Source: Prevotella sp. UBA2754 (GTDB lineage: Bacteria; Bacteroidota; Bacteroidia; Bacteroidales; Bacteroidaceae). From it: a stretch of DNA of 64,000 nt. A program made the position numbers and the translations under genes. Under the pieces are notes generated by a model. The model worked only from the letters and a program-made list of their open reading frames with translations. It made no database searches and was not told where the DNA came from. Shown in pieces: positions 26,559-35,487 of the stretch. The stretch covers positions 69,213 to 133,212 of the forward strand of contig DEJG01000022.1 of NCBI GenBank assembly GCA_002353295.1, read 5' to 3'. The first letter of the stretch is position 1, and each line of letters starts with the position of its first letter.

Positions 26559-26590
26559 CAAAAATACATAGTTTTCTTCTAATCAGCAAA
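26559..26590 (-). promoter_or_regulatory. Promoter of the trp operon
   Basis: The minus strand has -33 TTTG (26587-26590), a 20-nt spacer and -7 TATTTTTG (26559-26566). Transcription would start near 26550, about 22 nt before the leader peptide ATG. Confidence 0.8.
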
Positions 26591-26629
26591 TTTTTTTCTG
26601 ATTATTTTTACGGTTTGATAGAAAAATAG

Positions 26630-26637
26630 TAATTTTG
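26630..26637 (+). promoter_or_regulatory. -7 promoter box of the thioesterase gene
   Basis: TAATTTTG on the plus strand, 21 nt before ATG 26659. It overlaps the TTG that opens the longest frame (26635), which argues against that start. The -33 region lacks TTTG. Confidence 0.5.
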
Positions 26638-26658
26638 CCGACAAATGTTAAGAATTTG

Positions 26659-27066
26659 ATGATGAATATTCAACAATTCCTGAATACGAACGACCGTTTT
26701 GCTGCAGCAGCAGGTTGTGTGATTACTGAAATGTCGGAAGGGAGGGCTGTGGCTACCATGGCCGTTACCCGTGAACATTTGAATGCTGGCGGTGTCTGCC
26801 AAGGGGGCGCCTTGTTTACATTGGCAGACTTGGCTTTGGCTGCCGTGATGAATAGTCGAGGTCAGTTGACCTTTGGTATACAGAATAATATTATGTATCT
26901 GGCTTCTGCTCGTGAGGGTGATGTCTTGACGGCTGAGGCTATCGAGATTGTCAATCATCACAAAATCCCTTCTGTAGAAGTGCGTATCACCAATCAAGAA
27001 GGTCAGCTGCTATGTCATGTGACAGGAATGGCCTATCGGAAGTCAGCGCCCTTGGTGACGAAATAA
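26659..27066 (+). CDS. PaaI-family hotdog-fold thioesterase
   Basis: A 135-residue protein of the PaaI/YdiI type, which hydrolyse acyl-CoA thioesters as homotetramers. The family core is clear: HLNAGGVCQGGALFTLADLALAAVMN, with the N-x(6)-G-G-x-L-F-T-L-x-D catalytic pattern, then a central strand pair and GMAYRK at the end. It is divergent from the trp operon. The ATG pair at 26659/26662 is chosen over TTG 26635. The substrate is unknown; phenylacetyl-CoA or a menaquinone precursor (DHNA-CoA) would be the usual suspects. Confidence 0.85.
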   Translation: MMNIQQFLNTNDRFAAAAGCVITEMSEGRAVATMAVTREHLNAGGVCQGGALFTLADLALAAVMNSRGQLTFGIQNNIMYLASAREGDVLTAEAIEIVNHHKIPSVEVRITNQEGQLLCHVTGMAYRKSAPLVTK

Positions 27067-27099
27067 AAGTTAGATTTTTTGAAAAAAGATAGTTAAAAA

Positions 27100-27131
27100 T
27101 TTGTTAGTTTGCTGATTAAGTACTATATTTG
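27100..27131 (+). promoter_or_regulatory. Intergenic promoter for a candidate small RNA
   Basis: TTTG (27100-27103), 20-nt spacer, TATATTTG (27124-27131): a full consensus promoter on the plus strand with no open reading frame behind it, only a terminator 55 nt further on. Confidence 0.65.
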
Positions 27132-27137
27132 CCACCG

Positions 27138-27217
27138 ATAAGGCATTGTCAGCAATTGCTTGACTATCTTATCATATTATGAAGTGAGGTTGGTAGCGTC
27201 CTGCACCAACCTCTTTT
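27138..27217 (+). ncRNA. Candidate small RNA, about 80 nt
   Basis: The stretch lies between the promoter at 27100-27131 and a terminator hairpin ending at 27213 followed by TTTT. It can fold: GATAAG near its 5' end can pair with CTTATC about 30 nt on, then the terminator stem. It contains no ORF longer than two codons. I do not recognise the family; it could instead be part of the thioesterase 3' region. Confidence 0.45.
27186..27217 (+). terminator. Terminator of the candidate small RNA (and thioesterase)
   Basis: A 9-bp perfect stem (27186-27194 with 27205-27213) followed by TTTTC on the plus strand. The opposite direction has no T-run, so it does not serve the glucokinase gene. Confidence 0.75.
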
Positions 27218-27246
27218 CATATCTTCATCATATAAAATTATGGGGA

Positions 27247-28227
27247 TTAGATTTCCCAGCCGATGGCTGAAGCACCGAGTACAGCAGCCGACGCACCATC
27301 CAGTCCGCTTACCAAGAACTGTGCTTTATTGCGGAAGATGGGGAGCACATGCTCGTTGTAAGATCTCTTGATGGGCTCCATAATCAGATCGCCTGCTTTC
27401 ACCATACCTCCGAAGAAGATGAAAGCTTCAGGAGACGAGAATGCGGCAAAGTCAGCACAAGCCTCACCCAGCATATTGCCTGTGAACTCATAAATCTCCT
27501 TAGCCAATTCGTCACCTTTACCAGCAGCAATGCTGACATCCAAAGAGGTGATGTCTTCTGGATTCATTTCACGAAGCAATGACGGACGCTCGGTCTTGCT
27601 CAGCAGTTCGCGAGCTGTACGAGCCACACCAGTAGCAGAGCAGTAAGCCTCCAGACAGCCGGTACGTCCGCATCCGCACAAACGACCTTCGGCACCACGT
27701 ACCATAGTGACATGGCCTAACTCACCGGCAAAGCCGTCGTGTCCATAGAGTAACTGACCATTAACCACGATACCGGAGCCTACACCGGTACCAAGCGTGA
27801 TGACAATGAAGTTCTTCATGCCACGGGCTACACCGTAAACCATTTCGCCGATAGCAGCAGCATTGGCGTCATTGGTCAGGGCTACAGGAATGCCCAATGC
27901 ATCGCTGAACATTTTACCCAGAGGTACGATACCGTCGTGAGCCCAAGGTAGATTGGGTGCAAATTCTATAGTACCATTGTAATAGTTGCCATTAGGAGCA
28001 CCTATGCCCATAGCTTTGATTTTCTCGATACCACCCACCTGTTCGATAATAGGCTGCAGTGCCTCAACAGATGCCTTGACGTAATCCTCCACTTTTTCAA
28101 AACCCCCAGTCTTGATGGCTGTAGTGGCCTTGATATCGCCACGGGCATCAACAATACCGAAAACAGAGTTAGTTCCTCCTAAGTCTAAGCCAATGACGTA
28201 TGGCTTGATGTTTGCTTGATCGTTCAT
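27247..28227 (-). CDS. ROK-family glucokinase
   Basis: A 326-residue cytosolic sugar kinase phosphorylating glucose with ATP. It has the N-terminal phosphate loop GLDLGGTNSVFGIV, the catalytic Asp in LTNDANAAAIGE, the second loop ITLGTGVGSGIV, the sugar-binding GELGH, and the ROK zinc site CGCGRTGCLEAY. It is transcribed alone from a consensus promoter. Hexose specificity beyond glucose cannot be judged. Confidence 0.92.
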   Translation of the reverse strand: MNDQANIKPYVIGLDLGGTNSVFGIVDARGDIKATTAIKTGGFEKVEDYVKASVEALQPIIEQVGGIEKIKAMGIGAPNGNYYNGTIEFAPNLPWAHDGIVPLGKMFSDALGIPVALTNDANAAAIGEMVYGVARGMKNFIVITLGTGVGSGIVVNGQLLYGHDGFAGELGHVTMVRGAEGRLCGCGRTGCLEAYCSATGVARTARELLSKTERPSLLREMNPEDITSLDVSIAAGKGDELAKEIYEFTGNMLGEACADFAAFSSPEAFIFFGGMVKAGDLIMEPIKRSYNEHVLPIFRNKAQFLVSGLDGASAAVLGASAIGWEI

Positions 28228-28271
28228 AATTTATAGTTTATTGTTTTTATTGCTTGACATTAAAACAGCCA

Positions 28272-28302
28272 CAAAGGTATGAAAAAAGCACGATAATGCA
28301 AA
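28272..28302 (-). promoter_or_regulatory. Promoter of the ROK glucokinase gene
   Basis: The minus strand has -33 TTTG (28299-28302), a 19-nt spacer and -7 TACCTTTG (28272-28279), 44 nt upstream of the ATG. Confidence 0.75.
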
Positions 28303-28341
28303 GTTTTATGGTGAAAATCTTATTAATTCACATAAAATTAG

Positions 28342-28349
28342 TACCTTTG
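28342..28349 (+). promoter_or_regulatory. -7 promoter box of the lysE-rpe gene run
   Basis: TACCTTTG on the plus strand ends only 8 nt before the ATG at 28358, so the leader would be almost absent. No -33 TTTG is seen. Confidence 0.45.
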
Positions 28350-28357
28350 CAATCGAT

Positions 28358-29020
28358 ATGCCGTTTCATGTACCTATTAATATATTAGATTTTATAGTCA
28401 AAGGCATGCTGATAGGTATGATAGCCTCAGCACCAATGGGACCTGTAGGTATCCTTTGTGTACAGCGTACTTTGAACAAAGGACGCTGGTATGGTTTTGC
28501 CACAGGTTTGGGAGCAGCTGTTAGTGATATTATCTATGCAGGAATTGCAGGGTTTGGTATGTCGTTCGTGATGGATTTCATCACAAACGAAAAGAATCGT
28601 TTTTATCTGCAGATAGTGGGCAGTGTGATGTTGCTTTGCTTTGGTCTTTTCACTTATTATTCCGATCCTACCCGGAAAATGCATCAGTCGGGGCAGCAGA
28701 AGGGAACGCTTTGGTACAATACGTGGACGGCATTCCTCGTCACCTTCTCCAATCCTCTGATTATCTTCCTTTTCTTGGCTATGTATGCCCAGTTTGCTTT
28801 CGTATTGCCCAATCATCCGTTTGAGATGGTGGTCGGCTTTTTAAGTATAGTGGGAGGTGCCATGCTATGGTGGTGGGGATTGACTTGGTTGGTGGATAAA
28901 ATTCGTGCCAAGTTCGATGAGTTCGGCATCCGATTGATTAATCAGATTATTGGTGTTGCAGTGATTATAGGTTCCATCATTATGCTGTTAGGATTGACAA
29001 CTAATCTGCTGAGATTTTAA
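28358..29020 (+). CDS. LysE/RhtB-family amino-acid exporter
   Basis: A 220-residue inner-membrane protein with about six transmembrane helices. The family signature sits near the N-terminus: ASAPMGPVGILCVQRTLNKGRWYGFATGLGAAVSDIIYAGIAGFG. The middle has the AFLVTFSNPLIIFLFLAMYAQF helix pair. Members export lysine, homoserine, threonine or other metabolites; the substrate is not evident. It opens a plus-strand run of nine genes and ends 3 nt before the next. Confidence 0.87.
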   Translation: MPFHVPINILDFIVKGMLIGMIASAPMGPVGILCVQRTLNKGRWYGFATGLGAAVSDIIYAGIAGFGMSFVMDFITNEKNRFYLQIVGSVMLLCFGLFTYYSDPTRKMHQSGQQKGTLWYNTWTAFLVTFSNPLIIFLFLAMYAQFAFVLPNHPFEMVVGFLSIVGGAMLWWWGLTWLVDKIRAKFDEFGIRLINQIIGVAVIIGSIIMLLGLTTNLLRF

Positions 29021-29023
29021 AAT

Positions 29024-29569
29024 ATGTTGATAGCTCAAGAATTAAGACGCAAGAATATAGCAGAATATTTGCTATATATGTGGCAGGTAGAGGATACCAT
29101 TCGTGCTTTTGGTTGTTCGCTCAGCCGCATCAGAAGAGAATATATTGACCGTTTCGATTATACTGACGAACAGAAGGAAGATGAGGCTGACTGGTTTGGG
29201 AATCTCATTCGGATGATGAATGAAGAAGGTTGTCGTGAAAAAGGTCATATTCAGATTAATAAGGTGGTGTTACAGCAGTTGGAAGAATTGCATGTACAAC
29301 TGCTGGGTAGCAGTAAGTTCCCTTTTTATAATTCTGAGTATTACAAGGTGCTGCCTTATATAGTTGAATTACGTAATCACGGAGCCAATAAAGAGGAAAA
29401 TGAAATCGAGACCTGTTTCAATTCCCTCTATGGAGTGATGATGCTACGCTTGCAGAAAAAAGACATCTCTTTGGAGACACAGCATGCCGTGAAGGAAATA
29501 TCTACGTTTATCGGGATGTTGAACGATTATTATTTGAAGGATAAACAAGAACCTTTAGAATTCGATTAG
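29024..29569 (+). CDS. DUF4924-family protein
   Basis: A 181-residue, mostly helical soluble protein typical of Bacteroidota (MLIAQELRRKNIAEYLLYMWQ...). It has conserved EDTIRAF and FNSLYGVMMLRLQKK segments, but no signal peptide, membrane segment or catalytic motif. Its function is unknown. It is tightly placed between the exporter (3 nt) and rmlD (1 nt), so it is co-transcribed with both. Confidence 0.8.
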   Translation: MLIAQELRRKNIAEYLLYMWQVEDTIRAFGCSLSRIRREYIDRFDYTDEQKEDEADWFGNLIRMMNEEGCREKGHIQINKVVLQQLEELHVQLLGSSKFPFYNSEYYKVLPYIVELRNHGANKEENEIETCFNSLYGVMMLRLQKKDISLETQHAVKEISTFIGMLNDYYLKDKQEPLEFD

Positions 29570-29570
29570 A

Positions 29571-30428
29571 ATGAATATATTGATTACAGGCTGTCAAGGT
29601 CAGTTGGGAAATGAAATGCAGTTGTTGGAGACTTCATATCCCCAACACCGATGGTTTAATACTGATGTTCAGGAATTGGATATCACCGATCAGACAGCCA
29701 TCGAACAGTTTGTTGCCGAGCATGAGATTGACGGTGTAGTCAATTGTGCCGGTTATACAGCTGTGGATAAGGCAGAGGATCATGAGCAACTATGTCGGCT
29801 TCTCAATGCTACGGCTCCAGGCTATTTGGCTGCAGCTGCAGAGAAACGTGGCGGGTGGATCATCCATATATCGACCGATTATGTGTTTGACGGAACGAAT
29901 CATACGCCCTATGTCGAGACTGATATACCGCATCCTAACAGCGTCTATGGTTGCACGAAACTGGCAGGGGAATTGAGCGTGTCGAATTCTTGCACGCGCT
30001 CGATGATTATCCGTACTGCCTGGCTTTATAGCTCATTTGGTAATAACTTTGTCAAAACGATGATTCGCTTGGGAAAGGAAAAAAGCGAACTGGGGGTTAT
30101 TTTCGACCAAATAGGTACGCCTACCTATGCTCGTGACTTGGCATCCGTCATAATGACAGCTATTGAAAAAGGTATTCAGCCAGGTATCTATCATTTCTCC
30201 AACGAAGGTGTCATCTCATGGTATGATTTTGCCAAGACTATTCACCGTCTGGCAGGTATTGCTACCTGTCATGTACGTCCTTTGCATACGGCAGAGTATC
30301 CTACACCTGCCAACCGTCCCCATTATTCCGTATTGGATAAGACAAAAATAAAGACTGTATATGGTATTGAAATTCCTTATTGGGAAGAAAGTTTAAAAGA
30401 TTGTCTGGAAAAGATTGTAGAATTGTAG
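29571..30428 (+). CDS. rmlD: dTDP-4-dehydrorhamnose reductase
   Basis: A 285-residue extended-SDR protein making dTDP-L-rhamnose, the last step of the pathway. It shows the NADPH loop ITGCQGQLGNEM, the STDYVFDG segment, the YGCTK active-site pair and the RTAWLYS motif. The rmlA gene lies 7 kb away at 37076; rmlB and rmlC are not in the window. Confidence 0.93.
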   Translation: MNILITGCQGQLGNEMQLLETSYPQHRWFNTDVQELDITDQTAIEQFVAEHEIDGVVNCAGYTAVDKAEDHEQLCRLLNATAPGYLAAAAEKRGGWIIHISTDYVFDGTNHTPYVETDIPHPNSVYGCTKLAGELSVSNSCTRSMIIRTAWLYSSFGNNFVKTMIRLGKEKSELGVIFDQIGTPTYARDLASVIMTAIEKGIQPGIYHFSNEGVISWYDFAKTIHRLAGIATCHVRPLHTAEYPTPANRPHYSVLDKTKIKTVYGIEIPYWEESLKDCLEKIVEL

Positions 30429-30443
30429 AATTGAATAATTGAA

Positions 30444-32030
30444 ATGAATCAAGAAATAGAACGCAGGCGTACATTCGCCATTATATCGCACCCGGATGCC
30501 GGTAAGACTACCTTGACAGAGAAATTCCTCTTGTTCGGCGGTCAGATACAGGTGGCTGGTGCCGTTAAGAACAACAAAATCAAGAAGACAGCAACTTCCG
30601 ACTGGATGGACATTGAGAAACAGCGTGGTATCTCGGTGTCAACTTCAGTGATGGAGTTCGACTATACACCCGATGGATCGGATATAGAGTACAAGGTGAA
30701 CATCCTTGACACCCCAGGTCACCAGGATTTTGCCGAGGATACCTACCGCACGTTGACGGCTGTCGATTCTGCCATCATCGTGGTGGATGGGGCTAAGGGT
30801 GTGGAGACACAGACTAGAAAGTTAATGTCTGTTTGTCGCATGCGTAACACGCCTGTGATTATCTTTATCAATAAGATGGACCGTGAGGGTCGTGATCCTT
30901 TCGATTTGCTGGATGAATTAGAGAAAGAGCTGGAAATCAAGGTACGCCCACTGTCGTGGCCTATCAACCAAGGTGCTAAGTTCAAGGGCGTCTATAATAT
31001 TTACGAGCAAAAGCTCGACCTCTTCACCCCCGACAAGCAGCGCGTAACCGAAAAGGTGAGTGTTGAGCTCGATTCCGTTGAACTCGATAACCGTATCGGT
31101 GAGCAGGATGCAGCAAAACTGCGTGAAGATCTGGAACTGGTGGATGGTGTCTATCCTGCTTTTGATGTAGAAACCTATCGTTCCGCTGAGGTAGCTCCTG
31201 TATTCTTCGGTTCAGCGTTGAATAATTTCGGTGTTCAGGAGTTGCTCAATTGTTTTGTAGAGATAGCGCCCAGTCCTCGCGACACTAAGGCAGAGGAGCG
31301 TATGGTGAAGCCGGAAGAACCTAAGTTCACTGGTTTTATCTTTAAGATTACCGCCAATATCGACCCCAATCACCGCTCTTGTATCGCTTTCTGTAAGGTG
31401 TGCAGTGGCAAGTTCCAGCGTAATCAGCCCTATCTGCATGTACGTCAGGGAAAGACGCTGCGTTTCTCGTCACCGACTCAGTTCATGGCACAGCGCAAGT
31501 CAACCATCGATGAGGCATGGCCAGGGGATATCGTAGGTTTACCCGATAATGGTATATTTAAAATAGGTGACACGCTGACCGAAGGCGAACAGTTGCATTT
31601 CCGTGGCTTACCTTCTTTCTCGCCGGAACTCTTCAAATATATTGAGAACGATGACCCCATGAAGTCCAAACAGCTTCAGAAAGGTATTGACCAGTTGATG
31701 GACGAGGGTGTAGCCCAGTTGTTTGTCAACCAGTTCAATGGTCGCAAGATTATCGGAACGGTAGGTCAGTTGCAGTTCGAGGTCATCCAGTATCGTCTGG
31801 AGAACGAATATAATGCCAAGTGCCGTTGGGAACCCGTCCATCTCTATAAAGCCTGTTGGATTGAGAGTGACGATGCCGATGAACTGGAGAACTTCAAGAA
31901 GCGCAAGTACCAGTATATGGCGAAGGACAAAGAGGGACGCGACGTCTTCCTGGCTGATTCCGGTTATGTGCTGTCCATGGCACAAGAAGACTTCAAGCAT
32001 ATCAAGTTCCATTTTACCAGTGAGTTCTGA
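30444..32030 (+). CDS. prfC: Peptide chain release factor 3
   Basis: A 528-residue GTPase that recycles RF1/RF2 from ribosomes. The G motifs are G1 SHPDAGKTTL, G2 RGISVSTSVM, G3 DTPGHQDF and G4 NKMDRE. The C-terminal RF3 domain includes FVNQFNGRKIIGTVGQLQFEV. Length matches the family. Its TGA stop overlaps the ATG of the next gene by one base. Confidence 0.96.
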   Translation: MNQEIERRRTFAIISHPDAGKTTLTEKFLLFGGQIQVAGAVKNNKIKKTATSDWMDIEKQRGISVSTSVMEFDYTPDGSDIEYKVNILDTPGHQDFAEDTYRTLTAVDSAIIVVDGAKGVETQTRKLMSVCRMRNTPVIIFINKMDREGRDPFDLLDELEKELEIKVRPLSWPINQGAKFKGVYNIYEQKLDLFTPDKQRVTEKVSVELDSVELDNRIGEQDAAKLREDLELVDGVYPAFDVETYRSAEVAPVFFGSALNNFGVQELLNCFVEIAPSPRDTKAEERMVKPEEPKFTGFIFKITANIDPNHRSCIAFCKVCSGKFQRNQPYLHVRQGKTLRFSSPTQFMAQRKSTIDEAWPGDIVGLPDNGIFKIGDTLTEGEQLHFRGLPSFSPELFKYIENDDPMKSKQLQKGIDQLMDEGVAQLFVNQFNGRKIIGTVGQLQFEVIQYRLENEYNAKCRWEPVHLYKACWIESDDADELENFKKRKYQYMAKDKEGRDVFLADSGYVLSMAQEDFKHIKFHFTSEF

Positions 32031-32611
32031 TGACAAGAGAAGAAGATATAAAGAACGCAGTGGAAGTGCTGCGGAAGGGTGGGGTAATCCTTTATCCTAC
32101 AGACACCGTTTGGGGCATCGGATGTGATGCCACCAATGCTGAGGCTGTGAAGCGGGTATATGAGATCAAACAGCGCGACGATTCCAAAGCGCTCATTTGT
32201 CTGGTTGACAGCGATGCCCGTCTGCAGCGTTATGTACGCAATGTGCCCGATGTGGCATGGCAATTGCTTGACAGTATGAAGGACAGCGATAGCAAGCCCA
32301 CCACGTTGATACTCGACGGTGCCATCAATCTGGCTCCGAATCTGATTGCGGAGGATGGCAGTATCGGTATGCGCATCACGCAGGAGCCTTTCTCCAAGGA
32401 GCTGTGCTATCGTTTCCAAAAGGCATTGGTTTCTACTTCAGCCAATATCAGTGGCGAACCTGCGGCGCAGAACTATCAAGATATCGACCCTCGTATTCTG
32501 GAGGCGGTTGACTATGTGTGCTGGTCGCGGCGTCAGGAGCATAAACCTCACCAGCCATCCAGTATTATCCGCTTGAAAGAGAACGGGGAAGTAAGTATTA
32601 TAAGGAAATAA
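32030..32611 (+). CDS. tsaC: Sua5/YciO/YrdC-family threonylcarbamoyl-AMP synthase-like protein
   Basis: A 193-residue protein with the YrdC-like fold: KGGVILYPTDTVWGIGCDATN at the N-terminus, KQRDDSKALICLV and STSANISGEPA. It forms threonylcarbamoyl-AMP for the tRNA t6A modification. Because the genome may also carry a longer Sua5 or YciO paralogue, the exact gene symbol is tentative. It overlaps prfC and the ClC gene by one base each. Confidence 0.85.
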   Translation: MTREEDIKNAVEVLRKGGVILYPTDTVWGIGCDATNAEAVKRVYEIKQRDDSKALICLVDSDARLQRYVRNVPDVAWQLLDSMKDSDSKPTTLILDGAINLAPNLIAEDGSIGMRITQEPFSKELCYRFQKALVSTSANISGEPAAQNYQDIDPRILEAVDYVCWSRRQEHKPHQPSSIIRLKENGEVSIIRK

Positions 32612-34419
32612 TGAGTAGTCAGCCAGAAAGCATAGGAAAAATGACCTGGTTGCAGCGATTGCACCAATGGCGGGTAGAACATGTCAGTGACAGGATGTTC
32701 CTACTTGTTCTCGCCTTTTTTGTGGGACTGTTTGCTGCTTTTGCTGCTTTCGTTTTACATGGCATGATCAATCAGATAGTAGCCCTGCTGACCGGTCAGT
32801 TCAGGGCTACGGGTTATAACTGGTTGTATCTGGTCTATCCCGTTATCGGTATTTATCTCACGTCTCTTTTTGTCCGTCATGTGGTCAGAGATAATATCTC
32901 TCATGGTATCACCCGTATCCTTTATGCCATCTCTTCCAACAAGTCGCGTTTGAAATCCCATAATACATGGTCAAGCGTGATAGCCTCCGCCATCACCATC
33001 GGGTTTGGCGGATCGGTGGGAGCCGAGGCGCCTATTGTCTTGACGGGTTCTGCCATTGGTAGCAACCTGGGACGTGTTTTCAAATTAGACAGCAAGACGC
33101 TGATGACCCTCGTAGGATGTGGTGCTGCGGGAGCTATTGCCGGCATTTTCAAGGCTCCGATAGCAGGACTGGTCTTTACACTGGAAGTGTTGATGATCGA
33201 TCTGACCATGGCGTCTCTGTTGCCGATACTTGTTTCCTGTGTGACGGCTACCTGTTTTACCTATATATTAAGTGGTAATGCAGTCCTTTTCTCATTCCAT
33301 CTGGATTCTGATTGGACGGTACAGCGCGTGCCGGCGACTATTCTGTTGGGTATCTGTTGCGGACTGGTGAGCCTCTATTTCATCCGTACGATGAATGCTT
33401 GCGAAGACATGTTTGCCCGTTTCAAGGACAAGCCCTATGTCCGCTTGGTGATAGGTGGTGTCATTCTGAGTACATTAATTTTCCTCTTTCCCTCGCTCTA
33501 TGGGGAAGGTTATCACAGCATTAATCTGCTACTCAATGGTAAGACAGAGGCCGACTGGAATCAGATTTTGGACAATTCACTCTTCTACGGACATCCCGAG
33601 TTCTTGATAGGTTATCTGGCCTTGGTGCTTTTCACGAAAGTGTTTGCCACGAGTGCTACGAATGGTGGAGGAGGCTGCGGCGGTACGTTTGCTCCCTCTT
33701 TGTTTATCGGTTGTTTCACGGGTTTCCTGTTCTCCCGTCTGTGGAATATCCATGAGGTCGGTGTTTACGTACCTGAGAAAAACTTTGCCTTGTTGGGTAT
33801 GGCTGGTGTGATGTCAGGTGTGATGCATGCTCCGCTGACGGGCATCTTCTTGATAGCTGAAATTACCAGTGGATATAATCTTTTTATGCCACTCATGATA
33901 GTGTCGGTTTTTGCCTATCTCACGATTATTATCTTCGAGCCTCATAGCATCTACGGCATGCGTCTGGCTCGTCAGGGGAAACTGATAACCCATCATACCG
34001 ATCATGCAGTATTGACACTGATGAGTCTCGACTCCGTGGTAGATCGTGACTATCAAGGTGTCCCCCCCGATATGGAACTGGGACAGATGGTGCATAAGAT
34101 TAGCCGTTCACGCCATAGCGTGCTGCCGGTGATTGATGCTGCAGGAAGTTTGTTGGGCGAAATCAATATCATTAAGATACGTCATGTGGTGTTCCGTACG
34201 GAACTGTATCATCATTTTACTGCCAGTCAGTTGATGACACCTCCTGCCGCAGTACTGAGTGACGGAACGTCTATGAAGGACGTGATGAAGACCTTTGAAC
34301 GGACACATGCCGACTGGTTACCCGTCTTAGACGAGGATCGTCACTTGAAGGGATATATCTCCCGTGAACGTATGTATAGCACCTATCGCAAAATGGTGCG
34401 CGACTTAAGCCAAGAATAA
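32611..34419 (+). CDS. ClC-family chloride channel/antiporter with CBS pair
   Basis: A 602-residue membrane protein with about ten to twelve helices and two C-terminal CBS domains (about 455-595). The selectivity-filter regions are recognisable but altered: GSVGAEAPIVLTG where G(K/R)EGP is usual, and NGGGGCGGTFAPSLFIG as the GGxxGGxFxPxL motif. CBS domains bind nucleotides and may gate transport. It starts at the last base of the tsaC stop codon and ends next to fmt. Confidence 0.92.
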   Translation: MSSQPESIGKMTWLQRLHQWRVEHVSDRMFLLVLAFFVGLFAAFAAFVLHGMINQIVALLTGQFRATGYNWLYLVYPVIGIYLTSLFVRHVVRDNISHGITRILYAISSNKSRLKSHNTWSSVIASAITIGFGGSVGAEAPIVLTGSAIGSNLGRVFKLDSKTLMTLVGCGAAGAIAGIFKAPIAGLVFTLEVLMIDLTMASLLPILVSCVTATCFTYILSGNAVLFSFHLDSDWTVQRVPATILLGICCGLVSLYFIRTMNACEDMFARFKDKPYVRLVIGGVILSTLIFLFPSLYGEGYHSINLLLNGKTEADWNQILDNSLFYGHPEFLIGYLALVLFTKVFATSATNGGGGCGGTFAPSLFIGCFTGFLFSRLWNIHEVGVYVPEKNFALLGMAGVMSGVMHAPLTGIFLIAEITSGYNLFMPLMIVSVFAYLTIIIFEPHSIYGMRLARQGKLITHHTDHAVLTLMSLDSVVDRDYQGVPPDMELGQMVHKISRSRHSVLPVIDAAGSLLGEINIIKIRHVVFRTELYHHFTASQLMTPPAAVLSDGTSMKDVMKTFERTHADWLPVLDEDRHLKGYISRERMYSTYRKMVRDLSQE

Positions 34420-35415
34420 ATGATGATGAAGAAAGAAGATTTACGTATCGTGTTTATGGGAACACCAGAGTTTGCAGTTGCTACACTCCAAGCCTTGGTA
34501 GAGCACGGTTACAATGTTGTGGCTGTAGTCACCCAACCGGACAAGCCCGTAGGACGTCACGGTAGTGTGCTCCAGCCTTCTGCCGTCAAACAATATGCCC
34601 TGGAACATGGGCTTCCAGTACTCCAGCCCGAGAAGATGAAAGACCCTGCGTTTGTGGAGCAGTTACGCTCTTATGATGCAAACCTGCAGGTGGTTGTGGC
34701 CTTCCGCATGTTGCCGGAGGTGGTGTGGGCTATGCCCGAATATGGCACCTTCAATGTTCATGCAGCCCTGTTGCCTCAGTATCGTGGTGCTGCTCCTATT
34801 AACTGGGCAGTCATCAATGGCGAGACGGAGACGGGAGTGACTACTTTCTTCTTAGACCATGACATAGACACCGGTCGCATCATTATGCAATTGCCTTTCG
34901 CCATCCCCGACGATGCTGACGTAGAATATGTCTATGACGGACTGATGCACCTCGGTGCTGATATCTGTTTGCAAACGCTCGACCGTATCATTGCTGCCGA
35001 CGGACATCCAGAAACGATGAGTCAGGAGGATGTGCTCAACTCACAACTCTCCACTCTCCACTCATTACCCCCCGCCCCAAAAATCTTTAAGGAAACATGT
35101 GAGATAGACTGGTCCCAGTCAGCCAAACGTGTCTATGACTTCGTTCGTGGCCTGAGTCCTTATCCTGGGGCTTGGACTACGTTGGTTGCCCCGGATGGTA
35201 AAGAGACGGTGCTCAAGATCTTCAAGACACGTAAGACTGGTCATATAGCAGGAGTAGGACAAGGACAGATTTCCATCGAGCAAAAAGCTTTGTTGGTGGC
35301 CACGCAAGACGAATGGCTTGCTATCGAGGAATTACAGTTAGCAGGCAAAAAGCGAATGATGGCTCGTGACTTCCTCAACGGGATGAAAGACATTGAATCG
35401 TACACTATAAAATAA
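34420..35415 (+). CDS. fmt: Methionyl-tRNA formyltransferase
   Basis: A 331-residue enzyme that formylates initiator Met-tRNA. The N-terminal hydrolase fold has FMGTPEFAV, the catalytic Asn112 and His114 in FNVHAALLPQYRGAAPINWA, and the HDIDTG Asp. The C-terminal OB-like domain follows WS...YDFVRGLSPYPGAW. Residues about 206-218 (LNSQLSTLHSLPP) come from a heptanucleotide tandem repeat inserted in the interdomain linker (35035-35069) without breaking the frame. Three ATG codons in a row open the gene. Confidence 0.95.
   Translation: MMMKKEDLRIVFMGTPEFAVATLQALVEHGYNVVAVVTQPDKPVGRHGSVLQPSAVKQYALEHGLPVLQPEKMKDPAFVEQLRSYDANLQVVVAFRMLPEVVWAMPEYGTFNVHAALLPQYRGAAPINWAVINGETETGVTTFFLDHDIDTGRIIMQLPFAIPDDADVEYVYDGLMHLGADICLQTLDRIIAADGHPETMSQEDVLNSQLSTLHSLPPAPKIFKETCEIDWSQSAKRVYDFVRGLSPYPGAWTTLVAPDGKETVLKIFKTRKTGHIAGVGQGQISIEQKALLVATQDEWLAIEELQLAGKKRMMARDFLNGMKDIESYTIK
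35035..35069 (+). repeat. Heptanucleotide repeat inside fmt
   Basis: About four 7-bp units of the AACTCTC/CACTCTC type (AACTCAC, AACTCTC, CACTCTC, CACTCAT) form part of the fmt coding sequence. Related tracts are at 40993-41021 and 45829-45864. Confidence 0.8.
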
Positions 35416-35487
35416 ATAATGTTAAAGACAAAATAAACATCTGAGGCTGTCCGTTTGGAAAGTAGAAACATTAAACAATAGTTGCCT

